The notes under the pieces are model-generated. The model had not been told where the DNA came from, made no database searches, and was given only the letters and a program-made list of their open reading frames with translations. This document shows, in pieces, positions 51,574-62,144 of a stretch of DNA of 64,000 bases; position 1 is the first letter of the stretch, and each line of letters opens with the position of its first letter. Origin of the DNA: Ralstonia pickettii (GTDB lineage: Bacteria > Pseudomonadota > Gammaproteobacteria > Burkholderiales > Burkholderiaceae); NCBI RefSeq assembly GCF_001699815.1, contig NZ_MCGB01000096.1, positions 1-64,000 on the forward strand, given 5' to 3'. The position numbers were made by a program, and so were the translations under genes.

Positions 51574-52653
51574 ATGTCGACTGCATTGGAATCCCCATCC
51601 GGGCACACCGCGCACCCTTCCGCTGCGCGGAGGCACCTGTCCTGGCCAGCGTGGGCAACGCCCGCGGTGACGCTGCTGCTGGCCTACTTCGTCGTGCCGC
51701 TGGTGGCATCGGACTATTGGCTCGATGCCATCCTCATTCCGTTCCTCGCGCTGTCGCTTGCGGCGGTGGGCCTGAACCTGTTGACCGGCTACGCAGGGCA
51801 ATTGTCGGTGGGCTCCGCCGCCTTCATGGCAGTGGGCGCGTTCGCCGCGTACAACTTCAACCTGCGCGTTGAGAGCCTGCCGCTGCCGGTGAGCATCGTG
51901 CTCGCCGGGCTGGCCGCCACCGCCATCGGCGTGGCGTTCGGGTTGCCGAGCTTGCGCCTGCGAGGCTTCTACCTGGCCGTATCGACCCTCGCTGCACAGT
52001 TTTTCGTGCAGTGGGCACTGACCAAGTACGGCTGGTTCAGCAACAACAACGCATCGGGCGTGATCGACGCGCCGCCCATCGTGGTGGCAGGCGTCGCGTT
52101 CGATACGCCGGCGCTGCGCTACGTGTTTGCACTCACGGTGGTGACGATCCTCACGGCACTGGTCTGGCGACTCGTGCAAACGCCCACTGGCCACCATTTC
52201 ATTGCTGTGCGCGACAACGAAATGGCGGCACGCGTCACAGGCGTACCGGTACTGCGGACCAAGCTGCTTGCGTTCGCCATCTCATCGTTCGTCATTGGCG
52301 TGGCAGGGGTGCTGTGGGGCTTCGTCTATCTGCGCACGGTGGAGCCTGCGGGCTTCAATCTCGATCGATCGTTCCAGATCCTGTTCATCGTCATCATCGG
52401 CGGCCTGGCGACCATCCGGGGCGCGTTCCTGGGCGCGGCGCTGGTGGTGGTGTTTCCGCTGCTGCTGTCCCGCTTTGGCGCGTTCGTGTTCGGCGGCCGG
52501 TTCGACTCCGGCGTGCTGGACCTCAGCCAGCGCATCGTGATCGGTGCGCTCATCGTGGCCTTTCTGATTGCCGAGCCGCAGGGCCTTGCCGCCCTGTGGC
52601 AGCGGGTGCTGCGCCGGATAAGCAACGTCGCGCGTCCAGCTTCCCGGCGCTGA
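51574..52653 (+). CDS. ABC transporter permease, LivM type
   Basis: A 359-residue permease with nine or ten helices; LAAVGLNLLTGYAGQLSVGSAAFMAVGAFAAY and FHFIAVRDNEMAAR-like segment (HHFIAVRDNEMAARVTGV) plus IIGGLATIRGAFLGAALVV are the LivM landmarks. The first 30 residues are a soluble leader. It starts 3 bp after LivH and completes the membrane part of the importer. Substrate as for the operon. Confidence 0.93.
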   Translation: MSTALESPSGHTAHPSAARRHLSWPAWATPAVTLLLAYFVVPLVASDYWLDAILIPFLALSLAAVGLNLLTGYAGQLSVGSAAFMAVGAFAAYNFNLRVESLPLPVSIVLAGLAATAIGVAFGLPSLRLRGFYLAVSTLAAQFFVQWALTKYGWFSNNNASGVIDAPPIVVAGVAFDTPALRYVFALTVVTILTALVWRLVQTPTGHHFIAVRDNEMAARVTGVPVLRTKLLAFAISSFVIGVAGVLWGFVYLRTVEPAGFNLDRSFQILFIVIIGGLATIRGAFLGAALVVVFPLLLSRFGAFVFGGRFDSGVLDLSQRIVIGALIVAFLIAEPQGLAALWQRVLRRISNVARPASRR

Positions 52654-52715
52654 TTCCGTCCTCTTTCCTTTCTCCACGCAACCTACGTCGTATCGATATC
52701 AGGAGCATCTGCACC

Positions 52716-54047
52716 ATGTCCCTCCCCCGCACCATCAAGATGGCGCTGCTGACCGGCACGCTGGCCCTCTCTAGCCTGACCGGTCTGGGCATACAAGCCG
52801 CCCATGCGGATGAGCAGTTCTTCCCGCTGCAAAGCTACCGCGTCGGCCCATATGCGGCCGGCGGCACGGGGTTCTTCGGCGGTTTCATCGACTACCTGAA
52901 CCTCGTCAACACGCGAGACGGCGGCGTGGGCGGCGTCAAGCTGACCTGGGAAGAAGGCGAAACGCAGTACGAAGTGGAACGCGGCGTGGAGGTGTACGAA
53001 CGCCTGAAGACGCACCCCGGCATCGCCACATGGAATCCACTGTCGGTCGGCATTGCGTATGCGCTGCTCGACCGGGTGACGGCCGACAAGGTGCCGCTGC
53101 TCACCATCAACCACGGCCGCACCGACACGACGGACGGCCGCGTGTTCAAGTACATCTTCCCGCTGCTGCTCAACCCGTACAGCGAGACCTCGGGCATCGT
53201 CAACTACATCGGCACCAAGGAAGGCGGCGTCGACAAGCTCAAGGGCAAGAAGATCGTCGTGCTGTATCACGGCTCGCCGTACGGCAAAGAGACGATCCCC
53301 ATCTATGAACTGCTGGCGAAGAAATACGGCTTCACGGTGCAGCAGATCGAAGTGCCGCACCCGGGCAATGAGCAGCAGTCGCAGTGGCTGGCCATCCGCC
53401 GCGCCAAACCCGATTACGTGGTGCTGCGCGGCTGGGGCGTGATGAACCCGGTGGCGCTCAAGACGGCACAGAAGACGGGCTTCCCGGCCGACCACATCAT
53501 CGGCAACGTGTGGTCCAACTCCGAAGAAGACGTGATCCCGGCCGGCGATGCCGCCAAGGGCTACGTCGCCATCACGACGGTGGCCGCGGGTGCGCAATAC
53601 CCGGTGGTTCAGCAGATCACCAAGACGCTGTACGACCACGGCAAGGGCAACCTGCAAGACAAGAAGCGCATCGGCAGCGTGTACCACAACCTGGGCGTGC
53701 TCAACGGCATCCTGAACGTGGAAGCCATCCGCATCGCGCAGGCCAAGTTCGGCAAGCGCACGCTGACTGGCGACGAGGTCCGCTGGGGCCTGGAGAACCT
53801 GAAGATTGACGAAGCCCGCGCCGCTGCGCTGGGCGCCAAGGGCCTGTTCCACTCCATCAACGTCACGTGGGACAACCATGAAGGAGACGGCCGCGTCGCC
53901 TTCCAGCAGTGGGATGGCACGAAGTGGAACGTGATCTCCGACTGGATCGCGCCGGACTGGAAACTGCTGCGGCCGATTATCGAGAAATCGTCGCTGGCGT
54001 ATGCCAAAGAGAAAAACATCAAGGTGCGCACGAGCATCAACGATTGA
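52716..54047 (+). CDS. ABC transporter substrate-binding protein, LivK type
   Basis: A 443-residue periplasmic binding protein, larger than amino-acid-binding LivJ/K (about 370). Signal peptide MSLPRTIKMALLTGTLALSS to AAHA. The mature part has the two-lobed type I fold (for example LLTINHGRTDTTDGR, KGKKIVVLYHGSPYGKE, DHIIGNVWSNSEED). The unusual start of the mature protein (EQFFPLQSYRVGPYAAGG) groups it with binding proteins of unknown-ligand HAAT systems; a sulfone or aryl-sulfur ligand fits the context. Confidence 0.9.
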   Translation: MSLPRTIKMALLTGTLALSSLTGLGIQAAHADEQFFPLQSYRVGPYAAGGTGFFGGFIDYLNLVNTRDGGVGGVKLTWEEGETQYEVERGVEVYERLKTHPGIATWNPLSVGIAYALLDRVTADKVPLLTINHGRTDTTDGRVFKYIFPLLLNPYSETSGIVNYIGTKEGGVDKLKGKKIVVLYHGSPYGKETIPIYELLAKKYGFTVQQIEVPHPGNEQQSQWLAIRRAKPDYVVLRGWGVMNPVALKTAQKTGFPADHIIGNVWSNSEEDVIPAGDAAKGYVAITTVAAGAQYPVVQQITKTLYDHGKGNLQDKKRIGSVYHNLGVLNGILNVEAIRIAQAKFGKRTLTGDEVRWGLENLKIDEARAAALGAKGLFHSINVTWDNHEGDGRVAFQQWDGTKWNVISDWIAPDWKLLRPIIEKSSLAYAKEKNIKVRTSIND

Positions 54048-54091
54048 ATTCCGCTGTCTCTCCACGCTGCTCGACCACCTGGAGGTTCGCC

Positions 54092-55348
54092 ATGACGCAG
54101 CCGCACGCCGAGACCCTGTTCGGCGCCCCCTACGAAACCCTTGCCCAGAAGTACCGCCCCGTCTTCCAGCGCATCCGCGATACCGCCCTGCAGCGCGAGC
54201 ACAACCGCCAACTCGGCGTCGACGCCATCCAATGGCTCAAGCAGGCGGGCTTCGGCGCGGTGCGCGTGCCGGTGGAATATGGCGGCGACGGCGCCACGCT
54301 GCCCCAACTGTTCCAGTTGCTGATTGAGCTGGCCGACGCCGACTCCAACATCGTGCAGGCGCTGCGCGGGCATTTCGCCTTCGTGGAAGATCGCCTGAAC
54401 GCACCGCGCGACGCGGGCAACGAAGTCTGGCTGCGGCGCTTCGTGGCCGGCGATCTGGTCGGCAACGCCTGGACGGAAATCGGCGACGTGGCCATTGGCG
54501 ATGTCATCACGCGCATCTCAAAAAGGGACGGCCGCTGGGTTGCCAACGGGCGCAAGTACTACAGCACCGGAAGCATCTTTGCCGATTGGGTCGACCTGTA
54601 TGCGCGCCTGGAAGACGGCACCGACGTGATCGCCGCCGTCAGCTCGCATCAGCCGGGCGTGACGCACCACGACGACTGGAACGGCTTCGGCCAGCGCACC
54701 ACCGGCAGCGGCACCTCGGTGTATGAGAACGCCGCCGTGGAAAACGAGAACATCTTCCCGTTCAGCAGCCGCTTCAAGTACCAGACGGCGTTCTACCAGT
54801 TGTTCCACCTCGCCACGCTGGCCGGCATTGCGCGCGCCATCACACGCGAAGTTGCGCAGCAGGTGCGCGAGCGAAAACGCATCTTCAGCACCGGCAATGC
54901 TTCGGCGGTGGCGCAAGACGTGCAGGTGCAGCAGGTGGTTGGCGAGGTGTCGGCACTGGCGTACGCGGCGGAGGCCACGGCCATTCGCGCCACCTTCGCC
55001 GCGCAGCGTGCCTATGACGCCCGCTGGGCCGGCGACGCTGCGCAGGAGCGCCAGGCCAACATCGACGCTGAACTCGAATCCGCGCAAGGGCAGGTGGCGA
55101 TTTCCGATCTCGTGTTGCGCGCGTCCACGCAGTTCTTCAATGCGCTCAGCGCATCCGCCACGGCCTCGGGCAAGGCGCTGGACCGCCACTGGCGCAACGC
55201 GCGCACGGTGGCCTCGCACAATCCGCTGATCTACAAGGCGCGTATCATCGGCGAATGGCACATCAACGGCACTGAACCTCCGTATGTCTGGCAGATCGGT
55301 GCGGGGCCGGGTACCACGGCGACACCGCCCATCGCCAAAGCGGCCTGA
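54092..55348 (+). CDS. Acyl-CoA-dehydrogenase-fold flavin monooxygenase (DszC/SfnB-like)
   Basis: A 418-residue protein of the acyl-CoA dehydrogenase superfamily, group D flavin monooxygenase-like. Middle beta-domain motif GNAWTEIGD and NGRKYYSTGSIFADWVDLYA, then DWNGFGQRTTGSGTSVYENA resemble DszC/SfnB, which use FMNH2 to oxidise sulfur compounds or act in sulfur scavenging. No acyl-CoA dehydrogenase catalytic Glu is evident. ATG 54092 follows GGAGG. It is inserted between the binding-protein gene and the second ATPase gene of the transporter, so import and oxidation are probably linked. Confidence 0.88.
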   Translation: MTQPHAETLFGAPYETLAQKYRPVFQRIRDTALQREHNRQLGVDAIQWLKQAGFGAVRVPVEYGGDGATLPQLFQLLIELADADSNIVQALRGHFAFVEDRLNAPRDAGNEVWLRRFVAGDLVGNAWTEIGDVAIGDVITRISKRDGRWVANGRKYYSTGSIFADWVDLYARLEDGTDVIAAVSSHQPGVTHHDDWNGFGQRTTGSGTSVYENAAVENENIFPFSSRFKYQTAFYQLFHLATLAGIARAITREVAQQVRERKRIFSTGNASAVAQDVQVQQVVGEVSALAYAAEATAIRATFAAQRAYDARWAGDAAQERQANIDAELESAQGQVAISDLVLRASTQFFNALSASATASGKALDRHWRNARTVASHNPLIYKARIIGEWHINGTEPPYVWQIGAGPGTTATPPIAKAA

Positions 55349-55353
55349 GGGCG

Positions 55354-56136
55354 ATGGCGATGCACGATTCTGCTGTGCTGCTGCACGTCAACGGTGTCGA
55401 AGCGACGTACCAGAATGCCATCGTCGCCTTGCACAACGTGAACCTCACCGTACAACGGGGTGAGGTGCACGCACTGCTCGGCGCGAACGGTGCGGGCAAG
55501 TCCAGCACGCTCAAGGCGATCTCGAACCTGCTGGTGCCCGAACGCGGACAGGTCACTGCCGGCACGATCCGCTTTGACGGGCATGACGTCGCCCGCACCA
55601 CGCCTGCGCAGCTGGTGCGCCTGGGGCTCGTTCAGGTGCTGGAGGGCCGGCGCTGCTTTCCGAACCTGCCCATCGAGGCGAACCTCGTTACCGGTGCGCT
55701 CGGGCGCAGCGCCTCGCGCGCGGAGACTGCCGCCGACCTGGAACGCGTGTACGCGATCTTCCCGCGCCTGAAAGCACGGCGCCGGGTGGCCGCCGGCCTC
55801 ACGTCGGGCGGTGAGCAGCAGATGGCCGCGATTGGGCGCGCGCTGATGTCACGCCCGCGCCTGCTGGTGCTGGACGAGCCGTCGATGGGCCTCGCGCCCC
55901 TGGTCGTGCAGGACATCTTTGCGAAGCTGCGGCAGCTCAATCGTGAAGAAGGGCTGTCGATCCTTGTGGCCGAACAGAACTCCACGGTGGCCCTGCAATA
56001 CGCCGATCGCGCCACGGTGCTGGAGGCAGGCGTCACCGTGCTCAATGACACGGCCGAGGCGTTGCGCCAGCGCGAGGACATCCAGCATTTCTATTTCGGC
56101 CGCGATGTTGCGCACCAAGTGCCAGCCTTGGTGTGA
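55354..56136 (+). CDS. ABC transporter ATPase, LivF type
   Basis: A 260-residue second ATPase of the HAAT importer. Walker A GANGAGKSS (about 43-51), VLEGRRCFPNLPIEANL (the LivF-specific Q-loop region), signature TSGGEQQM, Walker B RLLVLDEPSMGLAP, H-loop replaced by VAEQN as usual for LivF. It starts 5 bp after the monooxygenase stop. Pairs with the LivG-type ATPase at 49760. Confidence 0.93.
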   Translation: MAMHDSAVLLHVNGVEATYQNAIVALHNVNLTVQRGEVHALLGANGAGKSSTLKAISNLLVPERGQVTAGTIRFDGHDVARTTPAQLVRLGLVQVLEGRRCFPNLPIEANLVTGALGRSASRAETAADLERVYAIFPRLKARRRVAAGLTSGGEQQMAAIGRALMSRPRLLVLDEPSMGLAPLVVQDIFAKLRQLNREEGLSILVAEQNSTVALQYADRATVLEAGVTVLNDTAEALRQREDIQHFYFGRDVAHQVPALV

Positions 56137-56166
56137 GCGGCATCCATTCGTCTTTCCCGATTGTTC

Positions 56167-57369
56167 ATGACAACAGAAACGGCAATCTTTCCTGAAACCG
56201 AAACCCTTGATGTGCCGGCCCCGCAATCCGCCAAGGCACTGGCTGCCGAGTTTGCCCGGACGGCAGTGGAGCGCGATGCCGCGGGCGGCACGCCCTTGGC
56301 CGAACGCGACGCGTTGCGGCGCAGCGGCCTGCTCTCCTTGGCGATTCCCAAGCGCTATGGCGGGCACGGGGCCAGTTGGGCCGAGACGTTGGATACCGTG
56401 CGCGAGTTTGCACAGGTGGATAGCTCCATCGCGCACGTCTACGGCTTCCACCATCTGCTCTTGGCCACCGTGCGACTGTTTGCGCGGCCAGACCAGTGGG
56501 AGCCGTGGTACGAGCAGACCGCGCACAAGCACTGGTTCTGGGGCAACGCGCTGAACCCGCTCGACGATCGCACCATCGTGCGCCGGTTCGACGGCTGGTA
56601 CGAGTTTTCCGGCAAGAAGAGCTTCTGCTCCGGCGCATTGGATTCGCAAATGCTGATTGCCTCGGGCATCGATGAACACAGTCGCAAGCTGCTGATTGCA
56701 GCGGTGCCGACTGCACGCGCCGGCATCACGCTCAACCACGACTGGAATGCCTTCGGGCAGCGCCAGACCGACAGCGGCAGCGCCTTGTTCGAGAAAGTCC
56801 GCGTGGAAGAGAACGAACTGCTCCGCGATCCGGGGCCGCTCACTACGCCTTTTTCGTCCTTACGCCCGTTGCTGGCGCAGCTTGTGTTTGTGCACATGTT
56901 TCTGGGCCTGGCAGAAGGTGCGTTCGAGCAGGCCAGGCACTACACGCTGCATGAGGCGCGACCGTGGCATCGGTCTGCAGCAAAACGGGCGAGCGAGGAC
57001 CCATACACGCTGGCCCACTACGGTGAGTTCTTTGTCGGCCTGGAGAGCGTGCGCCTGCTGGCGCGGCAGGCGGTCACACGGTTTGATGAAGCGTGGGCGC
57101 AAGGCCCCACGCTCACCGCGCACGCGCGCGGCCACGTTGGTATTGCCATCGCCACCGCCAAGGTTGCAGCCACGCGGGTCGGGCTCGATTTGACCAGCCG
57201 AATGTTCGAGACCACCGGCGCACGCGCCACGCACGGCGCGCTCGCGCTGGATCGCTTCTGGCGCAACCTGCGCACACAGACGCTGCACGACCCCGTCGAC
57301 TACAAGCTGCACGAGTTGGGTGACTGGGCGCTGAACGGCACGCTGCCGGAACCTTCCTTCTATTCCTGA
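56167..57369 (+). CDS. sfnB: SfnB-family sulfur-acquisition oxidoreductase
   Basis: A 400-residue acyl-CoA-dehydrogenase-fold protein of the SfnB group, linked to use of dimethylsulfone and related sulfur sources. Blocks: SGLLSLAIPKRYGGHGASW, SIAHVYGFHHLLLATVRLF, DWNAFGQRQTDSGSALFEKV and the C-terminal HDPVDYKLHELGDWALNG. It is related to, but distinct from, the protein at 54092. ATG 56167 is chosen; a TTG two codons upstream is possible. It lies 30 bp after the LivF gene and 23 bp before the regulator. Confidence 0.88.
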   Translation: MTTETAIFPETETLDVPAPQSAKALAAEFARTAVERDAAGGTPLAERDALRRSGLLSLAIPKRYGGHGASWAETLDTVREFAQVDSSIAHVYGFHHLLLATVRLFARPDQWEPWYEQTAHKHWFWGNALNPLDDRTIVRRFDGWYEFSGKKSFCSGALDSQMLIASGIDEHSRKLLIAAVPTARAGITLNHDWNAFGQRQTDSGSALFEKVRVEENELLRDPGPLTTPFSSLRPLLAQLVFVHMFLGLAEGAFEQARHYTLHEARPWHRSAAKRASEDPYTLAHYGEFFVGLESVRLLARQAVTRFDEAWAQGPTLTAHARGHVGIAIATAKVAATRVGLDLTSRMFETTGARATHGALALDRFWRNLRTQTLHDPVDYKLHELGDWALNGTLPEPSFYS

Positions 57370-57392
57370 TCCCACGCGCTGAATGGACAATC

Positions 57393-58550
<1,158 letters not shown>

Positions 58551-58599
58551 CTTGCTTGCCAGCGTGAGTTGCTCTCTGCGTTATCGATAGTCATCCTGC

Positions 58600-59727
58600 G
58601 TGAACCGTTCTTCGTCTTCTCTACTCAGCATCCAGGCGCTGCGGGGCTTCGCCGCACTGTATGTGGTGGTGTTCCACTCCGGACTCGCCCTGGCCCATGC
58701 CGATATCCCCGCCCTGGCGTGGCTGACCACGCATGTGATCAAGCGTGGGCATGTGGGTGTGGATGTGTTCTTCGTCATCAGCGGCTTCATCATTGCATGG
58801 GTCGCAGTTCTTGGCCCCAAGGGACCTGAGCCGGCCGACGAATTTCTCGTCAAGCGGGCGTTCCGCCTGGCACCGCCTTACTGGCTGATGTCGGTGCTGC
58901 ATTCCACGTGGCTCAACCCCGTCTCGTCGGGCGTATTGCTCACTTCGCTGGCTTTTTTGCCGCAGGCTAATGTGGATGCGCCGTACTTCGGCTACCCGGC
59001 GCTATACGTCGGCTGGTCGCTCAACTACGAGGTGTTTTTCTACGCGTTGTGCGCGATGGGGCTGGCGCTGTTCGGCCGGCGCGCGCTTGGGCTGGTGGCG
59101 CTGGCGCTGTTCACGACAACGATCATCGTGCCGTTCTGGCACAACGGTGTCGTGCAGCGCAACCCGGAAGCGTTGTACGACTGGGCCACGCCAGTGCAAG
59201 CCATGGCAGCCAACCCGCTGGTGCTGGAGTTTCTGTTGGGCGCCATGCTGGCATGGCTGTATGCGGCACATCGGCATCGCCTGACACCGGCCGTTGCGCG
59301 AGTGCTGATGGCTGTTGGCGTGGCAACGTTCGTAATGTCGGTCGTCGGCCCGGTCCCCAAGTTCGATCTTCTCGCCCGCGGGTTGCCTGCAGGCGCGTTG
59401 CTGATCGGCATGGTGGCCATGGAGCACTGCGGCGAGCTTCGCGTGCCGCGCGTCGCCGTCTGGCTGGGCGAGTTGTCGTATGCGCTGTACCTCGTGCACC
59501 CGAGCGTGATTGAGGCCACGCATCGCGTGGTGGGCAGGCTCGCGTCGGAGTGGCTCGGTACGCAGTTGATGCTGTTTGCCGTCAACCTCGCGCTCACGCT
59601 GGCGCTGGCCGTGCTGCTGCATCGCTATGTCGAACTGCCATCCATCGCCCTCGGCCGCCGCGCCATCGACTGGATTCGCAACCTTCGGCACGCCTTGCGC
59701 ACCCGCCTCGGGCCGCAAAAGCCCTGA
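58600..59727 (+). CDS. Membrane acyltransferase (OafA/YrhL, acyltransferase-3 family)
   Basis: A 375-residue integral membrane O-acyltransferase with about ten helices. The opening IQALRGFAALYVVVFHSG carries the catalytic-type RG..A....H pattern, followed by GHVGVDVFFVISGFIIAW and later YALYLVHPSVIEATH. Such enzymes acetylate polysaccharides, lipopolysaccharide or lipids. The start is a GTG at 58600 without a good ribosome-binding site. It does not obviously belong to the sulfur genes around it. Confidence 0.9.
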   Translation: MNRSSSSLLSIQALRGFAALYVVVFHSGLALAHADIPALAWLTTHVIKRGHVGVDVFFVISGFIIAWVAVLGPKGPEPADEFLVKRAFRLAPPYWLMSVLHSTWLNPVSSGVLLTSLAFLPQANVDAPYFGYPALYVGWSLNYEVFFYALCAMGLALFGRRALGLVALALFTTTIIVPFWHNGVVQRNPEALYDWATPVQAMAANPLVLEFLLGAMLAWLYAAHRHRLTPAVARVLMAVGVATFVMSVVGPVPKFDLLARGLPAGALLIGMVAMEHCGELRVPRVAVWLGELSYALYLVHPSVIEATHRVVGRLASEWLGTQLMLFAVNLALTLALAVLLHRYVELPSIALGRRAIDWIRNLRHALRTRLGPQKP

Positions 59728-59816
59728 GCGACGCATAACGTTTCCGGTTTTTATTCGTTCGCCGCACGACGGGCGTCTCACACAATGGCCGCTTCAGAAA
59801 CAATCTGTCGCGTGCC

Positions 59817-60671
59817 ATGTCCGCTCCCTCTTCCTCGTCCCGCCGATCCGCTCTCGTCTTCGCCTCCGTCGCGTTGGCTGCGGCCGCCGCGCTCACTGCA
59901 ACGGCGGCACACGCTGATGCCACGCTCGACAAGATCCAGCAGCGCAAGAAGCTTGTCGTGGGCGTGGTGCTGTCGGGCGGGCCATTCGGCTCCATCGACC
60001 CCGTCACGCAACGCGGCACGGGCTTCAACGTCGACCTTGCACAGGCACTCGGGCGCGGGCTTGGCGTGGAAGTGGAGACGGTGCAGGTGCAACCTTCCAA
60101 CCGCGTGCAATTTCTGCAGCAGGGCCGTGTTGACGTGCTGGTTGCGGCGATGGAGCTGAACCCCGAACGCGCGGACCTGCTCGCCCACGTGCCGACACCG
60201 TACTACCGCGTGGGCGGCGTGGCGTTGGTCCCGAAAGACAGCCCGGTGCACCAGTGGAGCGACCTGAAAGGCAAGGACGTTTGCCTGTCGCAAGGCAGCA
60301 GCTATGCCAAGCCGCTGGCAGCCGACATTGGCGCCACGCCCAAGGGGTTCAAGAGCCCGGCCGAGTCCTTGCTGGCCCTGCGCGGCAACAACTGCGCTGC
60401 CGCCGTGCACGACGCCACGCTGCTGCAGCCGCTGCCACGCAGCAACCCCGAATGGAAGGACTACCGCATCGTCGGCCCGGACCTCATCCCTTCGCCCACG
60501 GTCATCTGGGCGCGCAAGGGCGAGAACGACACCGTGGCCGCCCTCGACCGCATCGTCCAGGGCTGGCACCGCACCGGCTGGCTGATCGAAACGGAGAAGA
60601 AGAACGGCATCCTGCCGCCTTCGCCCGCGCTGGTCGAATGGCATGACAAGCTAAAGGCCACGCGCGGCTGA
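59817..60671 (+). CDS. ABC transporter substrate-binding protein, family 3 (amino-acid type)
   Basis: A 284-residue periplasmic binding protein with signal peptide (RRSALVFASVALAAAAALTA to AHA). The type II fold is marked by LVVGVVLSGGPFGSIDPVTQ, GTGFNVDLAQALGRGLGVEV and RVQFLQQGRVDVLVAAMELN, the pattern of polar amino-acid or cystine-binding proteins. The mature sequence has a single Cys pair (DVCLSQ and NNCAA). First gene of a four-gene importer; ligand possibly cystine, methionine derivative or another sulfur amino acid, given the neighbourhood. Confidence 0.9.
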   Translation: MSAPSSSSRRSALVFASVALAAAAALTATAAHADATLDKIQQRKKLVVGVVLSGGPFGSIDPVTQRGTGFNVDLAQALGRGLGVEVETVQVQPSNRVQFLQQGRVDVLVAAMELNPERADLLAHVPTPYYRVGGVALVPKDSPVHQWSDLKGKDVCLSQGSSYAKPLAADIGATPKGFKSPAESLLALRGNNCAAAVHDATLLQPLPRSNPEWKDYRIVGPDLIPSPTVIWARKGENDTVAALDRIVQGWHRTGWLIETEKKNGILPPSPALVEWHDKLKATRG

Positions 60672-60685
60672 TCGAGAGGCTGCAG

Positions 60686-61468
60686 TTGACTGACGATCTG
60701 CTCGCGCGGGCGATTGCGCTGGTCCGCCACACCGGCCTCGACTACGGCTTTCTGGCCGAGGTGTACGAGCGTAATGCGCTGCTGCAAGGCGCGAAAGTTT
60801 CGCTGCTGGTGATGCTGAGCACCGTGGTGCTGAGCCTCGTCTTTGGTCTTGGGCTCGCGCGGCTGCTGGTGTCGCCGCATAAGCGCTTGAGATGGCTGGC
60901 GCAGGGCTTTATCGAACTGACGCGCAACACGCCCACGCTCGTGCAGTTGTGCTGCGCCTTTCTCGTCGTCAACACGCTCATCACGCAGACGCTGGCGCAG
61001 TGGCAGTGGACCAACCCGCTCACGCCGTTCTTCTGGGCGGTGACGTTGCTCTCGCTACACAAGGCGGCTTTTCATGCGGAAGCCCTGCGTGCCGGCATTG
61101 AAGCCGTGCCGCCCGCCATGCTGGAAGCTGCAACCTCCCTCGGCTTCAGCGCGCGCGAGCGCCTGTGGCGCGTGCAACTGCCGCTGGCACTTCGCGCTGC
61201 ATGGCCCTCGCTAATGAACAACACAGTCGAGCTGGTCAAGGCATCGTCGCTGGCATCGGCCATTGCGGTGGGCGACATCACGTACAGCGCGCTGATGATC
61301 TGGACACAGCGAGACAACGTGCTCGAATGCATGGTGCTGTTGCTGCTGTTCTATGGCGTGGTCACCTATGCCGTGCATGCGTTGGGCCTGTGGATCGAAG
61401 GCCGGTTGCGGATGCCGGGGTACGGTGCCACCGGCCACACCACACTGGGGGGCGTCGCGCATGCCTGA
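60686..61468 (+). CDS. ABC transporter permease 1, amino-acid type
   Basis: A 260-residue HisM/GlnP-like permease with about five helices. The coupling-helix (EAA) motif reads EAVPPAMLEAATSLGFSARE, preceded by ELTRNTPTLVQL. The start is a TTG at 60686 behind GAGAGG. It overlaps the next permease gene by 8 bp, so they are translated together. A heteromeric channel with the following subunit is expected. Confidence 0.88.
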   Translation: MTDDLLARAIALVRHTGLDYGFLAEVYERNALLQGAKVSLLVMLSTVVLSLVFGLGLARLLVSPHKRLRWLAQGFIELTRNTPTLVQLCCAFLVVNTLITQTLAQWQWTNPLTPFFWAVTLLSLHKAAFHAEALRAGIEAVPPAMLEAATSLGFSARERLWRVQLPLALRAAWPSLMNNTVELVKASSLASAIAVGDITYSALMIWTQRDNVLECMVLLLLFYGVVTYAVHALGLWIEGRLRMPGYGATGHTTLGGVAHA

Positions 61469-62144
61469 CACCCTTCTCGCCACGCTTTTCCATTGGTCGC
61501 CCGCATTGCTGCGGGGGCTGGGCATCAACGTCGGCATCAGCTTGCTGGCCGTCGGGCTGGGCACACTGGTCGGGCTGGCGATTGGCGCGCTGCATTTGTC
61601 GTCGGTACGCGGGCTAAGGCAGCTCGCCGGCGGTTATGTCGTCGCATTTCGCAATGCGCCTTGGCTTGTGCTGGTCTATGGCATTGCGTACGCCGTGCCC
61701 TTCGAAATTGTCGTGCGCGGCCACGTGATCCCGTTTCTGGATTGGCTCAAGGTGACGTTCGCGCTCGCATTGCCGGCAAGTGCTCATGTGGCGGAAATCT
61801 TCCGTGGCGCGGTGCAGTCGATCCCGCATACGCAGTGGGAAGCCGCTGCGTCGTTGGCATTTACGCGGCGGGACATCCTGTGGCGCATCGTGCTGCCGCA
61901 GTGCGTGCAGCGCATGCTGCCTTCGTGGATGAACCTGTATGCCGTCATCACCATGGGCACGGCCCTGGCGTCTCTGGTCGGCGTGCACGATCTGCTCGAC
62001 ACCGCCCAGATCGCCAGCAACACGGTCAACCGCACACCGTTTACGGTGCTGACCTACTTCACCGTGCTCGCCTTGTTCTTCCTCTACTGCTACCCGATTT
62101 CGCGCCTGACCCGGCGCATGGAGCGCGCGCATGTCGCTGCCTGA
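61461..62144 (+). CDS. ABC transporter permease 2, amino-acid type
   Basis: A 227-residue HisQ-like permease with five helices; the EAA motif is QSIPHTQWEAAASLAFTRRD and the entrance motif FRNAPWLVLVY. ATG 61461 lies inside the end of the previous gene. It overlaps the ATPase gene by 14 bp. Partner of permease 1. Confidence 0.9.
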   Translation: MPDTLLATLFHWSPALLRGLGINVGISLLAVGLGTLVGLAIGALHLSSVRGLRQLAGGYVVAFRNAPWLVLVYGIAYAVPFEIVVRGHVIPFLDWLKVTFALALPASAHVAEIFRGAVQSIPHTQWEAAASLAFTRRDILWRIVLPQCVQRMLPSWMNLYAVITMGTALASLVGVHDLLDTAQIASNTVNRTPFTVLTYFTVLALFFLYCYPISRLTRRMERAHVAA

